Shown piece by piece: positions 16,470 through 24,253 of a stretch of DNA of 51,180 bases. This DNA is from JAABRU01 sp050180235 (GTDB taxonomy: Bacteria; Desulfobacterota; Desulfobacteria; Desulfobacterales; Desulfococcaceae): assembly GCA_050180235.1 (NCBI GenBank), contig JBFXEJ010000034.1:1-51180 (forward strand), written 5' to 3'. Numbering within the stretch: position 1 is the first letter of the stretch; each line of letters begins with the position of its first letter. The notes beneath the pieces are model-generated. The model was not told the origin of the DNA, made no database searches, and worked only from the letters and a program-made list of their open reading frames with translations. The position numbers and the translations under genes are program-made.

Positions 16470-16754
16470 TCAGAAAGGATATTTTTGTACATATCTTTGA
16501 AAATAAAGATTGAAAAAATTTATGACCTGCGGAAAATAATTGCACCTGGGGCCTGCTGTCTGACGGGAAAAAATTTCCGCAGCTTTTTCCGTACCCATAA
16601 GATCAAACAGTTTCTTCACACTGTTTTCATCACCGTAATTCAGGATATGCTCCACCAGCGATTCCACGCTGATGTCCTGTTTCCGGTCATCAGGTATCCA
16701 CCAGAACAGAAAACTGTTTTCTTTTATAAATTCAGAAAGTTTTTTATCTTTCAT
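16470..16754 (-). CDS. DUF6922-like protein, orphan AbiEii-type antitoxin candidate
   Basis: A 94-residue protein with NSFLFWWIPDDRKQDISVE, then VEHILNYGDENSVKKLFDLMG and a C-terminal NYFPQVINFFNLYF. This layout fits DUF6922 proteins, which normally precede a nucleotidyltransferase (AbiEii-like) toxin. No such toxin follows; repeats begin within about 50 bases. Shortly after the stop, the next reading frame encodes about 20 codons ending at about 16422, which may be a remnant of a downstream gene. No ribosome binding site is evident. Assignment is tentative. Confidence 0.5.
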   Translation of the reverse strand: MKDKKLSEFIKENSFLFWWIPDDRKQDISVESLVEHILNYGDENSVKKLFDLMGTEKAAEIFSRQTAGPRCNYFPQVINFFNLYFQRYVQKYPF

Positions 16755-16841
16755 CTTGGGGTTGCAATCGCTGGTGAAGTGAGAATATCAATTAGTCATT
16801 AGTACATGACCAATTGATTTTTTGTATTATCAAAATCACAG

Positions 16842-16877
16842 TGTCGGATTACGCTAATGCTAATCCGACCTACGCTG
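16842..16877. repeat. TGTCGGATTACGCT palindromic repeat, copy 2
   Basis: GTGTCGGATTACGCT then GCTAATCCGACCTACGC; the counterpart is at 16149-16183. It lies between the DUF6922-like gene and aat. Confidence 0.65.
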
Positions 16878-16949
16878 ATTATCCAAAATTCAAAGTGGTT
16901 ATGTATTAGTTTGATCCAATATCGTCAGTTTTTCCGCTGTTTTGTCTGT

Positions 16950-16987
16950 GCAGAAAACCGCTCCGCTTAATTTTTGCACTCCTCCGG
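16950..16987. repeat. Family-4 repeat core, third copy
   Basis: GCAGAAAACCGCTCCGCTTAA followed by TTTTTGCACTCCTCCGG matches the cores at 7191-7230 (direct) and 6091-6136 (inverted). It is located just downstream of aat. Confidence 0.6.
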
Positions 16988-17053
16988 AAGTCAATGGGGA
17001 ATCGGTATAACATAACCCGACTTATCCGTCTGCGAATCATCAGTCAAACCGGT

Positions 17054-17749
17054 TCAGGCATCAAACTGCCACTGCCCCATGCGTGTGGGTTTTTTCAGGG
17101 ATTTTTCCAGTTGCTGCAGAAAGAGTTTGCGGGGAACTTCCCTTGCCCCGAAACTGGACAGATGACGGGTGTGAACCTGACAGTCAATGAGATCAAAATT
17201 CCATTTCTCCAACTGCCCCACCAGTTTCACAAACGCGGCTTTGGAGGCATTGCTTACGCGCATGAACATGGATTCACCGAAAAAAGCTCCGCCCAGGGAA
17301 AGCCCGTAAAGTCCGCCCACCAGACGGCCATCGAGCCATGTTTCCACAGAATGGGCATAACCCTGCCCGTGCATACGGCAATAGGCCTCAATCATTTCAT
17401 CCACAATCCATGTTCCCATGCCGGTTTCTGTGCGCACAGATGCACATTCGCAGATCACCTGCTCAAAGGCCCTGTCCATTGTGATATGGAACATTCCCCT
17501 GCGCATGGTCTTTTTCAGGCTTGAAGAAACAATAATTTCAGCAGGATACAGTACCAGCCTGGGGTCAGGCGACCACCAGATAATGGGTTCATCTTCGGAA
17601 TACCAGGGAAATATCCCCATTTTATAGGCCAGAAGAAGTCGTTTGGGACTCAGATCACCCCCCACCGCCAGAACGCCCTCTTTTTCTGCCAGATGGGGAG
17701 GGGGAAATCCAATTTTTTCAGAAAGCTGGAACACAGGCATGTATGTCAC
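17054..17749 (-). CDS. aat: Leucyl/phenylalanyl-tRNA-protein transferase
   Basis: Transfers Leu or Phe from aminoacyl-tRNA to the N-terminal Arg or Lys of proteins, creating bacterial N-degrons. At 231 residues it is of normal length. Family signatures are plain: FPPPHLAEKEGVLAVGGDL at the N-terminus, YKMGIFPWYSEDEPIIWWSPDPR (about residues 42-65), GTWIVDEMIEAY, and HSVETWLDGRLVGGLYGLSLG with FFGESMF. The start is GTG overlapping the clpA stop as GTGA; an ATG three codons later is an alternative. Placement directly behind clpS and clpA puts the enzyme that makes the degron with the machinery that reads it. Confidence 0.96.
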   Translation of the reverse strand: MTYMPVFQLSEKIGFPPPHLAEKEGVLAVGGDLSPKRLLLAYKMGIFPWYSEDEPIIWWSPDPRLVLYPAEIIVSSSLKKTMRRGMFHITMDRAFEQVICECASVRTETGMGTWIVDEMIEAYCRMHGQGYAHSVETWLDGRLVGGLYGLSLGGAFFGESMFMRVSNASKAAFVKLVGQLEKWNFDLIDCQVHTRHLSSFGAREVPRKLFLQQLEKSLKKPTRMGQWQFDA

Positions 17750-20028
17750 TTCTTTTCCTGCAGCATACCGTTATAAACAAAAACAATCACATCTTCTTTC
17801 ACATCCAGATAAACGCTGCCGCCTTTTTCCAGTTTTCCAAACAGAATCTCATCAGCAAGTCTGTCCTTGATTTCGGTCTGGATCAGCCGGCTCAGGGGTC
17901 TTGCACCGTAACGGGAATCATATCCTTTTTCAGCCAGCCTGGTGCGGACTTTGTCTGAAATGCCCAGGCTTACCTTTTTGCCTGCCAGTTGCCCGTTGAG
18001 TTCCGCGATAAATTTGTCCACCACTTTTTCCATGATTTCCAAAGACAGAGCGTTAAAGGTGATAATGGCATCCAGCCGGTTCCGGAACTCAGGAGCGAAG
18101 AATTTTTCAATGGCCTTTTCGCTTTTGCTTTTCACATCCTTTTTCGGATCACTGAAACCGATGGTATGGCTGCTCATTTCCCTGGCTCCCGCGTTGGATG
18201 TCATAATTACAATCACGTTCCTGAAATCAGCTTTTTTCCCGTTGTTGTCTGTCAGAGTGGCATAATCCAGCACCTGTAGCAGAATATTGAAAATATCAGG
18301 ATGGGCTTTTTCAATTTCATCCAGAAGCAGAACACAGTGGGGATGCTTGCGTATGCCGTCTGTGAGCATTCCGCCCTGATCAAAACCGATATAACCCGGA
18401 GGAGCGCCGATGAGACGGGCCACCGTGTGTTTTTCCATGTACTCGCTCATGTCAAAGCGCAGAAAATTTATGCCCAGAGCAGAGGCTATCTGCCGTGCCA
18501 CCTCGGTTTTTCCCACACCTGTAGGGCCTGTGAACAGAAAGGAACCCACCGGATGTCCGGGTGTTTCCAGTCCCGCACGCGACCGGCGGATGGATTTGAC
18601 CAGAGAAAATATGGCATCATCCTGACCGAAAACCGCTTTTTTAAGACGTTCCCCCAGATTTTCCAGTCTTGCTTTGTCAGAAGAGGATACGCTCTGTGTG
18701 GGAATTTTCGCCATTTTTGCGACAGTTTTTTCAATATCCGCAGGATGCGCTTTTTTGCGGAACAGGCCGCCGTTCAGACGCAGAAATGCTCCGGTTTCAT
18801 CAATTACATCAATGGCCTTGTCCGGCAGATACCGGTCATTGATATATTTGGCGGAAAGTTCTGCCGCAGATTTCAGAGCCGCGTCTGTATAGACAATATT
18901 GTGATGTTTTTCATAGCATTCTTTGAGTCCTTTGAGAATCTTATAGCTTTCATCCACAGTGGGTTCGGAAATTTCAATTTTTTCAAAGCGCCGGGACAAT
19001 GCCCGGTCTTTTTCCAGATGATTCTGGTATTCCTCATAGGTGGTGGAACCTATGCACCGCATTTCTCCGCTGGCCAGAAAGGGTTTCATGATATTGGAGG
19101 CATCCATTGAACCGCTGCTGGTGGCTCCCGCGCCCACAATGGTGTGGATTTCATCAATAAAAAGAATAGCATCTTTTTTCTGTTTCAAAGCAGCGATAAC
19201 TGCTTTCAGCCTTTTTTCAAAATCCCCCCGGAATTTGGTTCCTGCCAGAAGCGTACCCAGATCCAGTGCATAAATGCGCACATCCTTCAGCAGATCAGGC
19301 ACCTGGCCGTTATGAATCTTCAGGGCAAGTCCTTCAGCCATCGCGGTTTTTCCCACGCCCGGCTCTCCCACAAACACAGGATTATTCTTGCGTCTGCGGC
19401 AGAGCACCTGAATGGTGCGTTCCAGTTCCGACTCTCTGCCAATAAGGGGATCAATCTTTCCATTGGCAGCCTTTTCCCCCAGATCAGTGGTAAAAACCTT
19501 GAGGGGATCGGCTTTTTTCGGAGCATTGGCAGGATCTTCCCCACCGGTTCCGGTCTTTTCCGGCTGCCCGGTCTCCGGTGCCGCAGTGCTGAAAGCAGCT
19601 TTGGGCATTTCATGGGAAATGTAATTAAGCACTGCCAGACGTGTAATGCCTTCCTGTGCCATATAATAGACAGCATGGGATTCCTGTTCCAGCAGCATGG
19701 AGGCCAGAATATCCCCCACATTCACTTCAGTCTTTTCCGCAGAACGGGCATGATTCACAGCCCGCTGTATCACCCTGCGGAAACCGGCTGTCTGCTGGAA
19801 AACATATTCCCTGCCTTCGGGAATGCTCTGCATACGTTCACTGAAAAACTCGTACAGCCGGTTTTTCAGATTTTCCACATTTCCCCCGCAGCTTTCAATG
19901 ATTACCATACCGGTTTCATCATGCAGAATGGCGTACAGCACATGCTCAATGCAGACATGCTCATGCCGTCTTTTTTTGGCTTCCCTTACGGCAAAGCCCA
20001 GTGTTGAGTTCAGTTCTTTGCTGATCAT
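17746..20028 (-). CDS. clpA: ATP-dependent Clp protease ATP-binding subunit ClpA
   Basis: A Hsp100/AAA+ unfoldase of about 760 residues that feeds substrates to ClpP. The N domain (residues 1-145) has the tandem Clp-N repeat; NBD1 has Walker A GEPGVGKT and Walker B ILFIDEIHT; NBD2 has Walker A GPTGVGKT and LLLDEIEKA. There is no ClpB-type middle coiled-coil. A C-terminal IGF tripeptide in SHTIGFSDPKK is the ClpP-docking loop. The ATG at 20028 follows GGAGGAGG and overlaps the clpS stop as ATGA; a longer reading to 20049 lacks support. clpP is not in this window. Confidence 0.97.
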   Translation of the reverse strand: MISKELNSTLGFAVREAKKRRHEHVCIEHVLYAILHDETGMVIIESCGGNVENLKNRLYEFFSERMQSIPEGREYVFQQTAGFRRVIQRAVNHARSAEKTEVNVGDILASMLLEQESHAVYYMAQEGITRLAVLNYISHEMPKAAFSTAAPETGQPEKTGTGGEDPANAPKKADPLKVFTTDLGEKAANGKIDPLIGRESELERTIQVLCRRRKNNPVFVGEPGVGKTAMAEGLALKIHNGQVPDLLKDVRIYALDLGTLLAGTKFRGDFEKRLKAVIAALKQKKDAILFIDEIHTIVGAGATSSGSMDASNIMKPFLASGEMRCIGSTTYEEYQNHLEKDRALSRRFEKIEISEPTVDESYKILKGLKECYEKHHNIVYTDAALKSAAELSAKYINDRYLPDKAIDVIDETGAFLRLNGGLFRKKAHPADIEKTVAKMAKIPTQSVSSSDKARLENLGERLKKAVFGQDDAIFSLVKSIRRSRAGLETPGHPVGSFLFTGPTGVGKTEVARQIASALGINFLRFDMSEYMEKHTVARLIGAPPGYIGFDQGGMLTDGIRKHPHCVLLLDEIEKAHPDIFNILLQVLDYATLTDNNGKKADFRNVIVIMTSNAGAREMSSHTIGFSDPKKDVKSKSEKAIEKFFAPEFRNRLDAIITFNALSLEIMEKVVDKFIAELNGQLAGKKVSLGISDKVRTRLAEKGYDSRYGARPLSRLIQTEIKDRLADEILFGKLEKGGSVYLDVKEDVIVFVYNGMLQEKK

Positions 20029-20354
20029 TTGTCCTCCTCCACGGAACATTTGAGCGGATAACCGTTTTCACCGGCCAGGCTGGTCACGGTTTCCACTTTT
20101 GTTTCCGCCACTTCCCATGTATAAAGTCCGCAGACACCCATACCTTTTCTGTGAACACTGAGCATAATCTCTGTGGCCTCCTCCACGGTTTTGTTGAATA
20201 CAAACATTAGGATTTCCACAACAAAATCCATTGGTGTGTAATCATCATTGTGGAGCAGCACCTTATACATGGACGGTTCATCAATATCTTCCTCTTCCAG
20301 GGTGTCAGATTCGACAGTTTCCTGAACATCAGAATCAAAATCATGGGAACTCAT
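20025..20354 (-). CDS. clpS: ClpS adaptor (N-recognin)
   Basis: A 109-residue adaptor that binds N-terminal Leu, Phe, Tyr or Trp and delivers the protein to ClpA. After an acidic, flexible N-terminal 25 residues, the conserved core begins with YKVLLHNDDYTPMDFVVEIL, containing the Asn-Asp-Asp of the binding pocket. It continues with VHRKGMGVCGLYTWEVAETKV, including the pocket histidine. It is the first gene of a coupled clpS-clpA-aat operon; its TGA overlaps the clpA ATG. Confidence 0.96.
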   Translation of the reverse strand: MSSHDFDSDVQETVESDTLEEEDIDEPSMYKVLLHNDDYTPMDFVVEILMFVFNKTVEEATEIMLSVHRKGMGVCGLYTWEVAETKVETVTSLAGENGYPLKCSVEEDK

Positions 20355-20437
20355 ATTTCACCCTCCGAAAGTATAACGGGCTGTAAAGCAGAACAAGTTC
20401 CTGCTTTTCCCAGGGCAGAACAAGCTGGAAGCCTGTT

Positions 20438-23053
20438 CTACTTTCCGCAGCATTTCTTGTATTTCAGACCGCTGCCGCAGGGACAGGGATCATTTCTGCC
20501 CACCTTTTTTTCTGTGCGTTTCACTGGTTTCTTTTTCACCGGTTCAGATTCCCCTCCGCCGGAAAAAATCAGATTTTCCTCACGGGGCTTTTTCAGATCA
20601 TTGATTGTGCCGGACTGTACCTTGTGAATCCGGAACAGGGTGGACACGGTTTCCTCCTTGACACGGCCAATCATGCTGTTGAACATCTCAAAACCTTCTT
20701 TTTTATACACAATGAGCGGGTTCTGCTGGGCATATCCCCGCAGTCCGATGCCTTCCTTGAGATGATCCATGTTAAGCAGATGGTCTTTCCAGAGTGTGTC
20801 CACAGTCTGCAGCATGACATAACGCTCCAGATTTCTGAGATCCTCCTGGCCGAATTCCGTCTCTTTCTCATCATAAATCCGGATCGCGGACGTGTAAATC
20901 AGATCCGTGAGTTTTTCCGCATCCATACCCTCCAGCACAGCCTCATCGAGTTGAATCCGGAAATTGAACTGCTTAAAAACCGCATCGTTAAGCCCTTTGA
21001 TGTCCCAGTCTTCGGGCAGGATTTTCTCATCTGCGAAATCCAGAGCCAGTTCTTCAGCTTTCTCAGAGATCATGTCTTCAATGGCAGGACGCAGATTCCC
21101 GCCCGTAAGTGCCTCCCTGCGCTGCTCATAGATGACTTCCCTCTGCTGGTTCATGACATCATCATATTCCAGCAGGTGCTTGCGGATGTCAAAGTTGTGA
21201 CCTTCCACTTTGGACTGTGCGTTTTCTATGGCACGGGAGATAAGACCATGCTCAATGGGTTCGCCCTCCTCCATGCCCAGTTTTTCCATAATGTTCTGTA
21301 TACGTTCTCCGCCGAAGATGCGCATGAGATCATCTTCCAAAGCCAGATAAAAACGCGATGATCCCGGATCTCCCTGTCTGCCGGAACGTCCGCGCAACTG
21401 GTTGTCAATCCGGCGGCTTTCATGGCGTTCCGTGCCGAGGATATGCAGTCCGCCCGCGGCAATCACCTCCTCATGACGCTTCTGCCAGGCTTCTCTGAGC
21501 TTTGCAATCTGTTCCTCTGCCGGATCAGCAAGCTGCGCAGCTTCTGCCTCCCAGTTGCCGCCCAGAATAATATCAGTTCCGCGTCCTGCCATATTGGTGG
21601 CAATGGTCACGGCTCCGGGACGGCCTGCCTGGGCCACAATCTCGGCTTCCTGCTCATGGTGTTTGGCATTGAGAACTGTATGTTTAATTCCTTTCCGGCT
21701 AAGTTTACCGCTCAGATCCTCGGATATGTCAATGGAGATGGTTCCCACCAGCACCGGCTGCGAGCGTTTGTGGCAGTCTGCAATCTCTTCCAGAACAGCT
21801 TCAAACTTTTCCCTGCGCGTTTTGTATATCATATCCGCATAATCTTTGCGGATCATGGGTTTGTTGGTGGGAATAATCATTACATCCAGATTGTATATCT
21901 TTTTGAACTCAGCCGCCTCAGTGTCTGCCGTGCCTGTCATGCCCGCGAGTTTGTTGTACATGCGGAAATAATTCTGAAAGGTGATGGTCGCCAGGGTCTG
22001 GTTTTCGTTTTCAATCTTGACATTCTCCTTGGCTTCCAATGCCTGATGAAGCCCTTCACTGTAGCGGCGGCCCGGCATGAGACGGCCCGTGAACTCATCG
22101 ACAATCAGCACTTCCCCGTTTTTCACAATATAATCCACATCCCGCTTGAAAAGGGTATGGGCCTTAAGTGCCTGATTTACATGGTGCAGAAGTTCAATAT
22201 TGCGGGGATCATAGATATTTTCCACTTCCAGCAGTTTTTCTGCCTTCGCGACACCTTCCTCTGTAAGCACCACGGAGCGGGCCTTTTCATCAATGGTATA
22301 ATCCTGCTCCTTTTTCAGCCGGGGAATGATGGTATTGACCTGATAATAGAGATTGGTGGATTTTTCCGCAGGGCCGGAAATGATCAGAGGGGTTCTGGCC
22401 TCATCAATGAGAATGCTGTCAACCTCATCCACAATGGCATAGTTGAGTTCCCGCTGCACTAAGGACTCCCGGTAGAATTTCATATTGTCCCGGAGATAGT
22501 CAAAACCGAACTCATTATTGGTTCCGTAAGTAATATCAGCGCCATAGGCTGCCTTGCGCTCCTCATCGTCAAGCCCGTGCACAATCACGCCCACGCTCAG
22601 ACCGAGAAAACGGTAAATCTGCCCCATCCATTCCGAGTCCCGGCGGGCAAGATAATCGTTTACTGTCACAATATGAACCCCCCGTCCATCCAGGGCATTG
22701 AGATAGGCAGCAAGTGTGGACACCAGGGTTTTTCCCTCACCGGTCTTCATTTCCGAGATTTTTCCCCGGTGCAGCACAATGCCGCCGATAAGCTGCACAT
22801 CATAATGGCGCAGCCCCAGCGTGCGCACCGAAGCCTCCCGCACAGTGGCAAATGCCTCCGGGAGAAGAGCATCTAGTGCCTCCCCTTTTTCCAGCCGTTC
22901 CCGGAAAAGAAGAGTCTGATTTTTGAGCTGGGCATCACTCATGGCCCGGATTTCGGGCTCCAGTTGGTTCACCTGTTCCACAAAAGGCTGCATCCGCCGG
23001 ATTTCACGGTCGTTTTTGCTGCCAAATATTTTTGTTAAAAAATCAAGAATCAT
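20438..23053 (-). CDS. secA: Preprotein translocase ATPase SecA
   Basis: The motor ATPase that drives unfolded preproteins through SecYEG. At 871 residues it carries all expected parts: Walker A MKTGEGKTLV near residue 105, YGTNNEFGFDYLRDN, DEVDSILIDEARTPLIISG, the second nucleotide domain with NMAGRGTDIILGGNWE, and LRGRSGRQGDPGSSRFYLALEDD. The C-terminal zinc-binding SEC-C tail is GRNDPCPCGSG with KKCCG. The ATG at 23053 has GGAAG upstream; the three-codon-longer reading begins with TTG. The gene lies 84 bases upstream of clpS on the same strand. Confidence 0.98.
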   Translation of the reverse strand: MILDFLTKIFGSKNDREIRRMQPFVEQVNQLEPEIRAMSDAQLKNQTLLFRERLEKGEALDALLPEAFATVREASVRTLGLRHYDVQLIGGIVLHRGKISEMKTGEGKTLVSTLAAYLNALDGRGVHIVTVNDYLARRDSEWMGQIYRFLGLSVGVIVHGLDDEERKAAYGADITYGTNNEFGFDYLRDNMKFYRESLVQRELNYAIVDEVDSILIDEARTPLIISGPAEKSTNLYYQVNTIIPRLKKEQDYTIDEKARSVVLTEEGVAKAEKLLEVENIYDPRNIELLHHVNQALKAHTLFKRDVDYIVKNGEVLIVDEFTGRLMPGRRYSEGLHQALEAKENVKIENENQTLATITFQNYFRMYNKLAGMTGTADTEAAEFKKIYNLDVMIIPTNKPMIRKDYADMIYKTRREKFEAVLEEIADCHKRSQPVLVGTISIDISEDLSGKLSRKGIKHTVLNAKHHEQEAEIVAQAGRPGAVTIATNMAGRGTDIILGGNWEAEAAQLADPAEEQIAKLREAWQKRHEEVIAAGGLHILGTERHESRRIDNQLRGRSGRQGDPGSSRFYLALEDDLMRIFGGERIQNIMEKLGMEEGEPIEHGLISRAIENAQSKVEGHNFDIRKHLLEYDDVMNQQREVIYEQRREALTGGNLRPAIEDMISEKAEELALDFADEKILPEDWDIKGLNDAVFKQFNFRIQLDEAVLEGMDAEKLTDLIYTSAIRIYDEKETEFGQEDLRNLERYVMLQTVDTLWKDHLLNMDHLKEGIGLRGYAQQNPLIVYKKEGFEMFNSMIGRVKEETVSTLFRIHKVQSGTINDLKKPREENLIFSGGGESEPVKKKPVKRTEKKVGRNDPCPCGSGLKYKKCCGK

Positions 23054-23205
23054 TATATGCAAACTTCCTTTTTCAAAATTGTCGGAAAACAGGCGGAAAA
23101 AACAGACGGTCTGTTTTCCTGTATTCTCCTGTTTCCAAATAATATAAAAAATTCAATCTTTTGTATAAGTATATCACTTTTTGGATGCTCAGGGCCACCC
23201 TTCTC

Positions 23206-23280
23206 TCAGGAAGAAATATATCCCTGCTTATCCAAAATCTGAATTGTCCGTGCATTATTGGCCGGGTAATACTCAGGCAT
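23206..23280 (-). other. Possible 24-codon leader ORF upstream of secA
   Basis: An ATG preceded by GGAG at three bases opens a 24-codon frame (starting MPEYYPANNARTIQ) that ends about 150 bases before secA. It could be a leader peptide, a decayed gene end, or chance. The remainder of 23054-23680 shows no gene that I can support. Confidence 0.2.
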
Positions 23281-23680
23281 TATCTCCGGACTCCTGCCCT
23301 GTGAAATCTGTTTTCTGAAAATCCGAAGGCAGTTACAGGAAAAAGATCGGAAGCCGGGAAACCATTTCCTTTCAGTTTCCGGTCTGTGATATACAGGCTG
23401 TCTGTATATTATGACAAAATCAGGGGGATGTCCATGAGGAATGCGGTTTTTATGCAGAAAATCAGCAGATTTCCTGCAAAATTGAAAGTTTGTTTTTTTA
23501 ACTGTTTGTTTTTATTGTATCACAAATGAGAAAAAATTTGCGGGATGGCAGGAGGTATGGTGATGTCCGGTCAGTTTTTTTGCATAAAGACTTTTCCGTC
23601 AGTTCTTTGGGAAATATAATAAAATAAAGAGCAGGAAAGGATAAAAGCGTTTTTTGCAAACTTATGGCAAAAAATTTGCC

Positions 23681-23716
23681 GAAAATAAAAAAGGATTAGG
23701 CAAAATCGCCTAATCC
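23681..23716 (-). terminator. Rho-independent terminator of the tRNA-His/tRNA-Arg transcript
   Basis: On the minus strand a perfect 9-bp stem GGATTAGGC / GCCTAATCC with a six-base loop is followed by TTTTTTATTTT. It lies directly downstream of tRNA-Arg. Confidence 0.85.
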
Positions 23717-23728
23717 CCTGAATTTCTG

Positions 23729-23805
<77 letters not shown>

Positions 23806-23814
23806 CTGAAAAAA

Positions 23815-23891
23815 TGGGGTGAATGATGGGGCTTGAACCCACGACACCCAGGGCCACAACCTGGTGCTCTGCCAACTGAGCTACATCCACC
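23815..23891 (-). tRNA. tRNA-His (GTG)
   Basis: Cloverleaf on the minus strand with acceptor GTGGATG / CATTCAC, the tRNA-His-specific extra 5' G (position -1) opposite C73, anticodon loop TTGTGGC giving GTG, T loop TTCAAGC and encoded CCA. It probably shares a transcript with tRNA-Arg. Confidence 0.97.
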
Positions 23892-24069
23892 ATATGAATT
23901 TATGTCTATTAGCACAGCCTGTTTTTTTTTTCAAGACTTTTTTTATCCTCTTTGCAAAAAAAAATTTTTATAGTAAAATATCTTTTTCAAGATAGAAGTT
24001 CTTGTTGACCCTTATCCCCTTCTGCTATATTACAGAAAAAAAGGGAATAATACAAAACAGGTTATTATC

Positions 24070-24249
24070 ATGGTAAAATTCAATATTTTCGTCATACGGG
24101 CCATTCTGGGTGCGGTCTTTGCAGTGGTGCTCACACGGATCTTCCGCCCCGAATTTCAGATTCCCTATGTAGTTGCCTTTGCGATCATTCTGGTGGCCCT
24201 GGCCTACCTTCTGGAATACTGGAGAAACCGGAAATTCAAAAAACAGTAA
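24070..24249 (+). CDS. Small two-helix membrane protein of unknown function
   Basis: A 59-codon frame directly ahead of selB. It has two hydrophobic stretches (FVIRAILGAVFAVVL near residues 7-21 and VVAFAIILVALAYLL near 34-48) separated by a short polar loop, and ends in a basic tail RNRKFKKQ. A weak CAGG lies upstream of the ATG. The stop is only a few bases before the selB start, so the two are likely co-transcribed. I do not recognise the family. Confidence 0.6.
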   Translation: MVKFNIFVIRAILGAVFAVVLTRIFRPEFQIPYVVAFAIILVALAYLLEYWRNRKFKKQ

Positions 24250-24253
24250 AGGA

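Noticed and set aside
18301..20007. Plus-strand open frames opposite clpA
   Set aside because: Shadows of clpA; low-complexity composition with no domain.
21422..22462. Long plus-strand open frame opposite secA
   Set aside because: Shadow of secA codon bias; no domain features.
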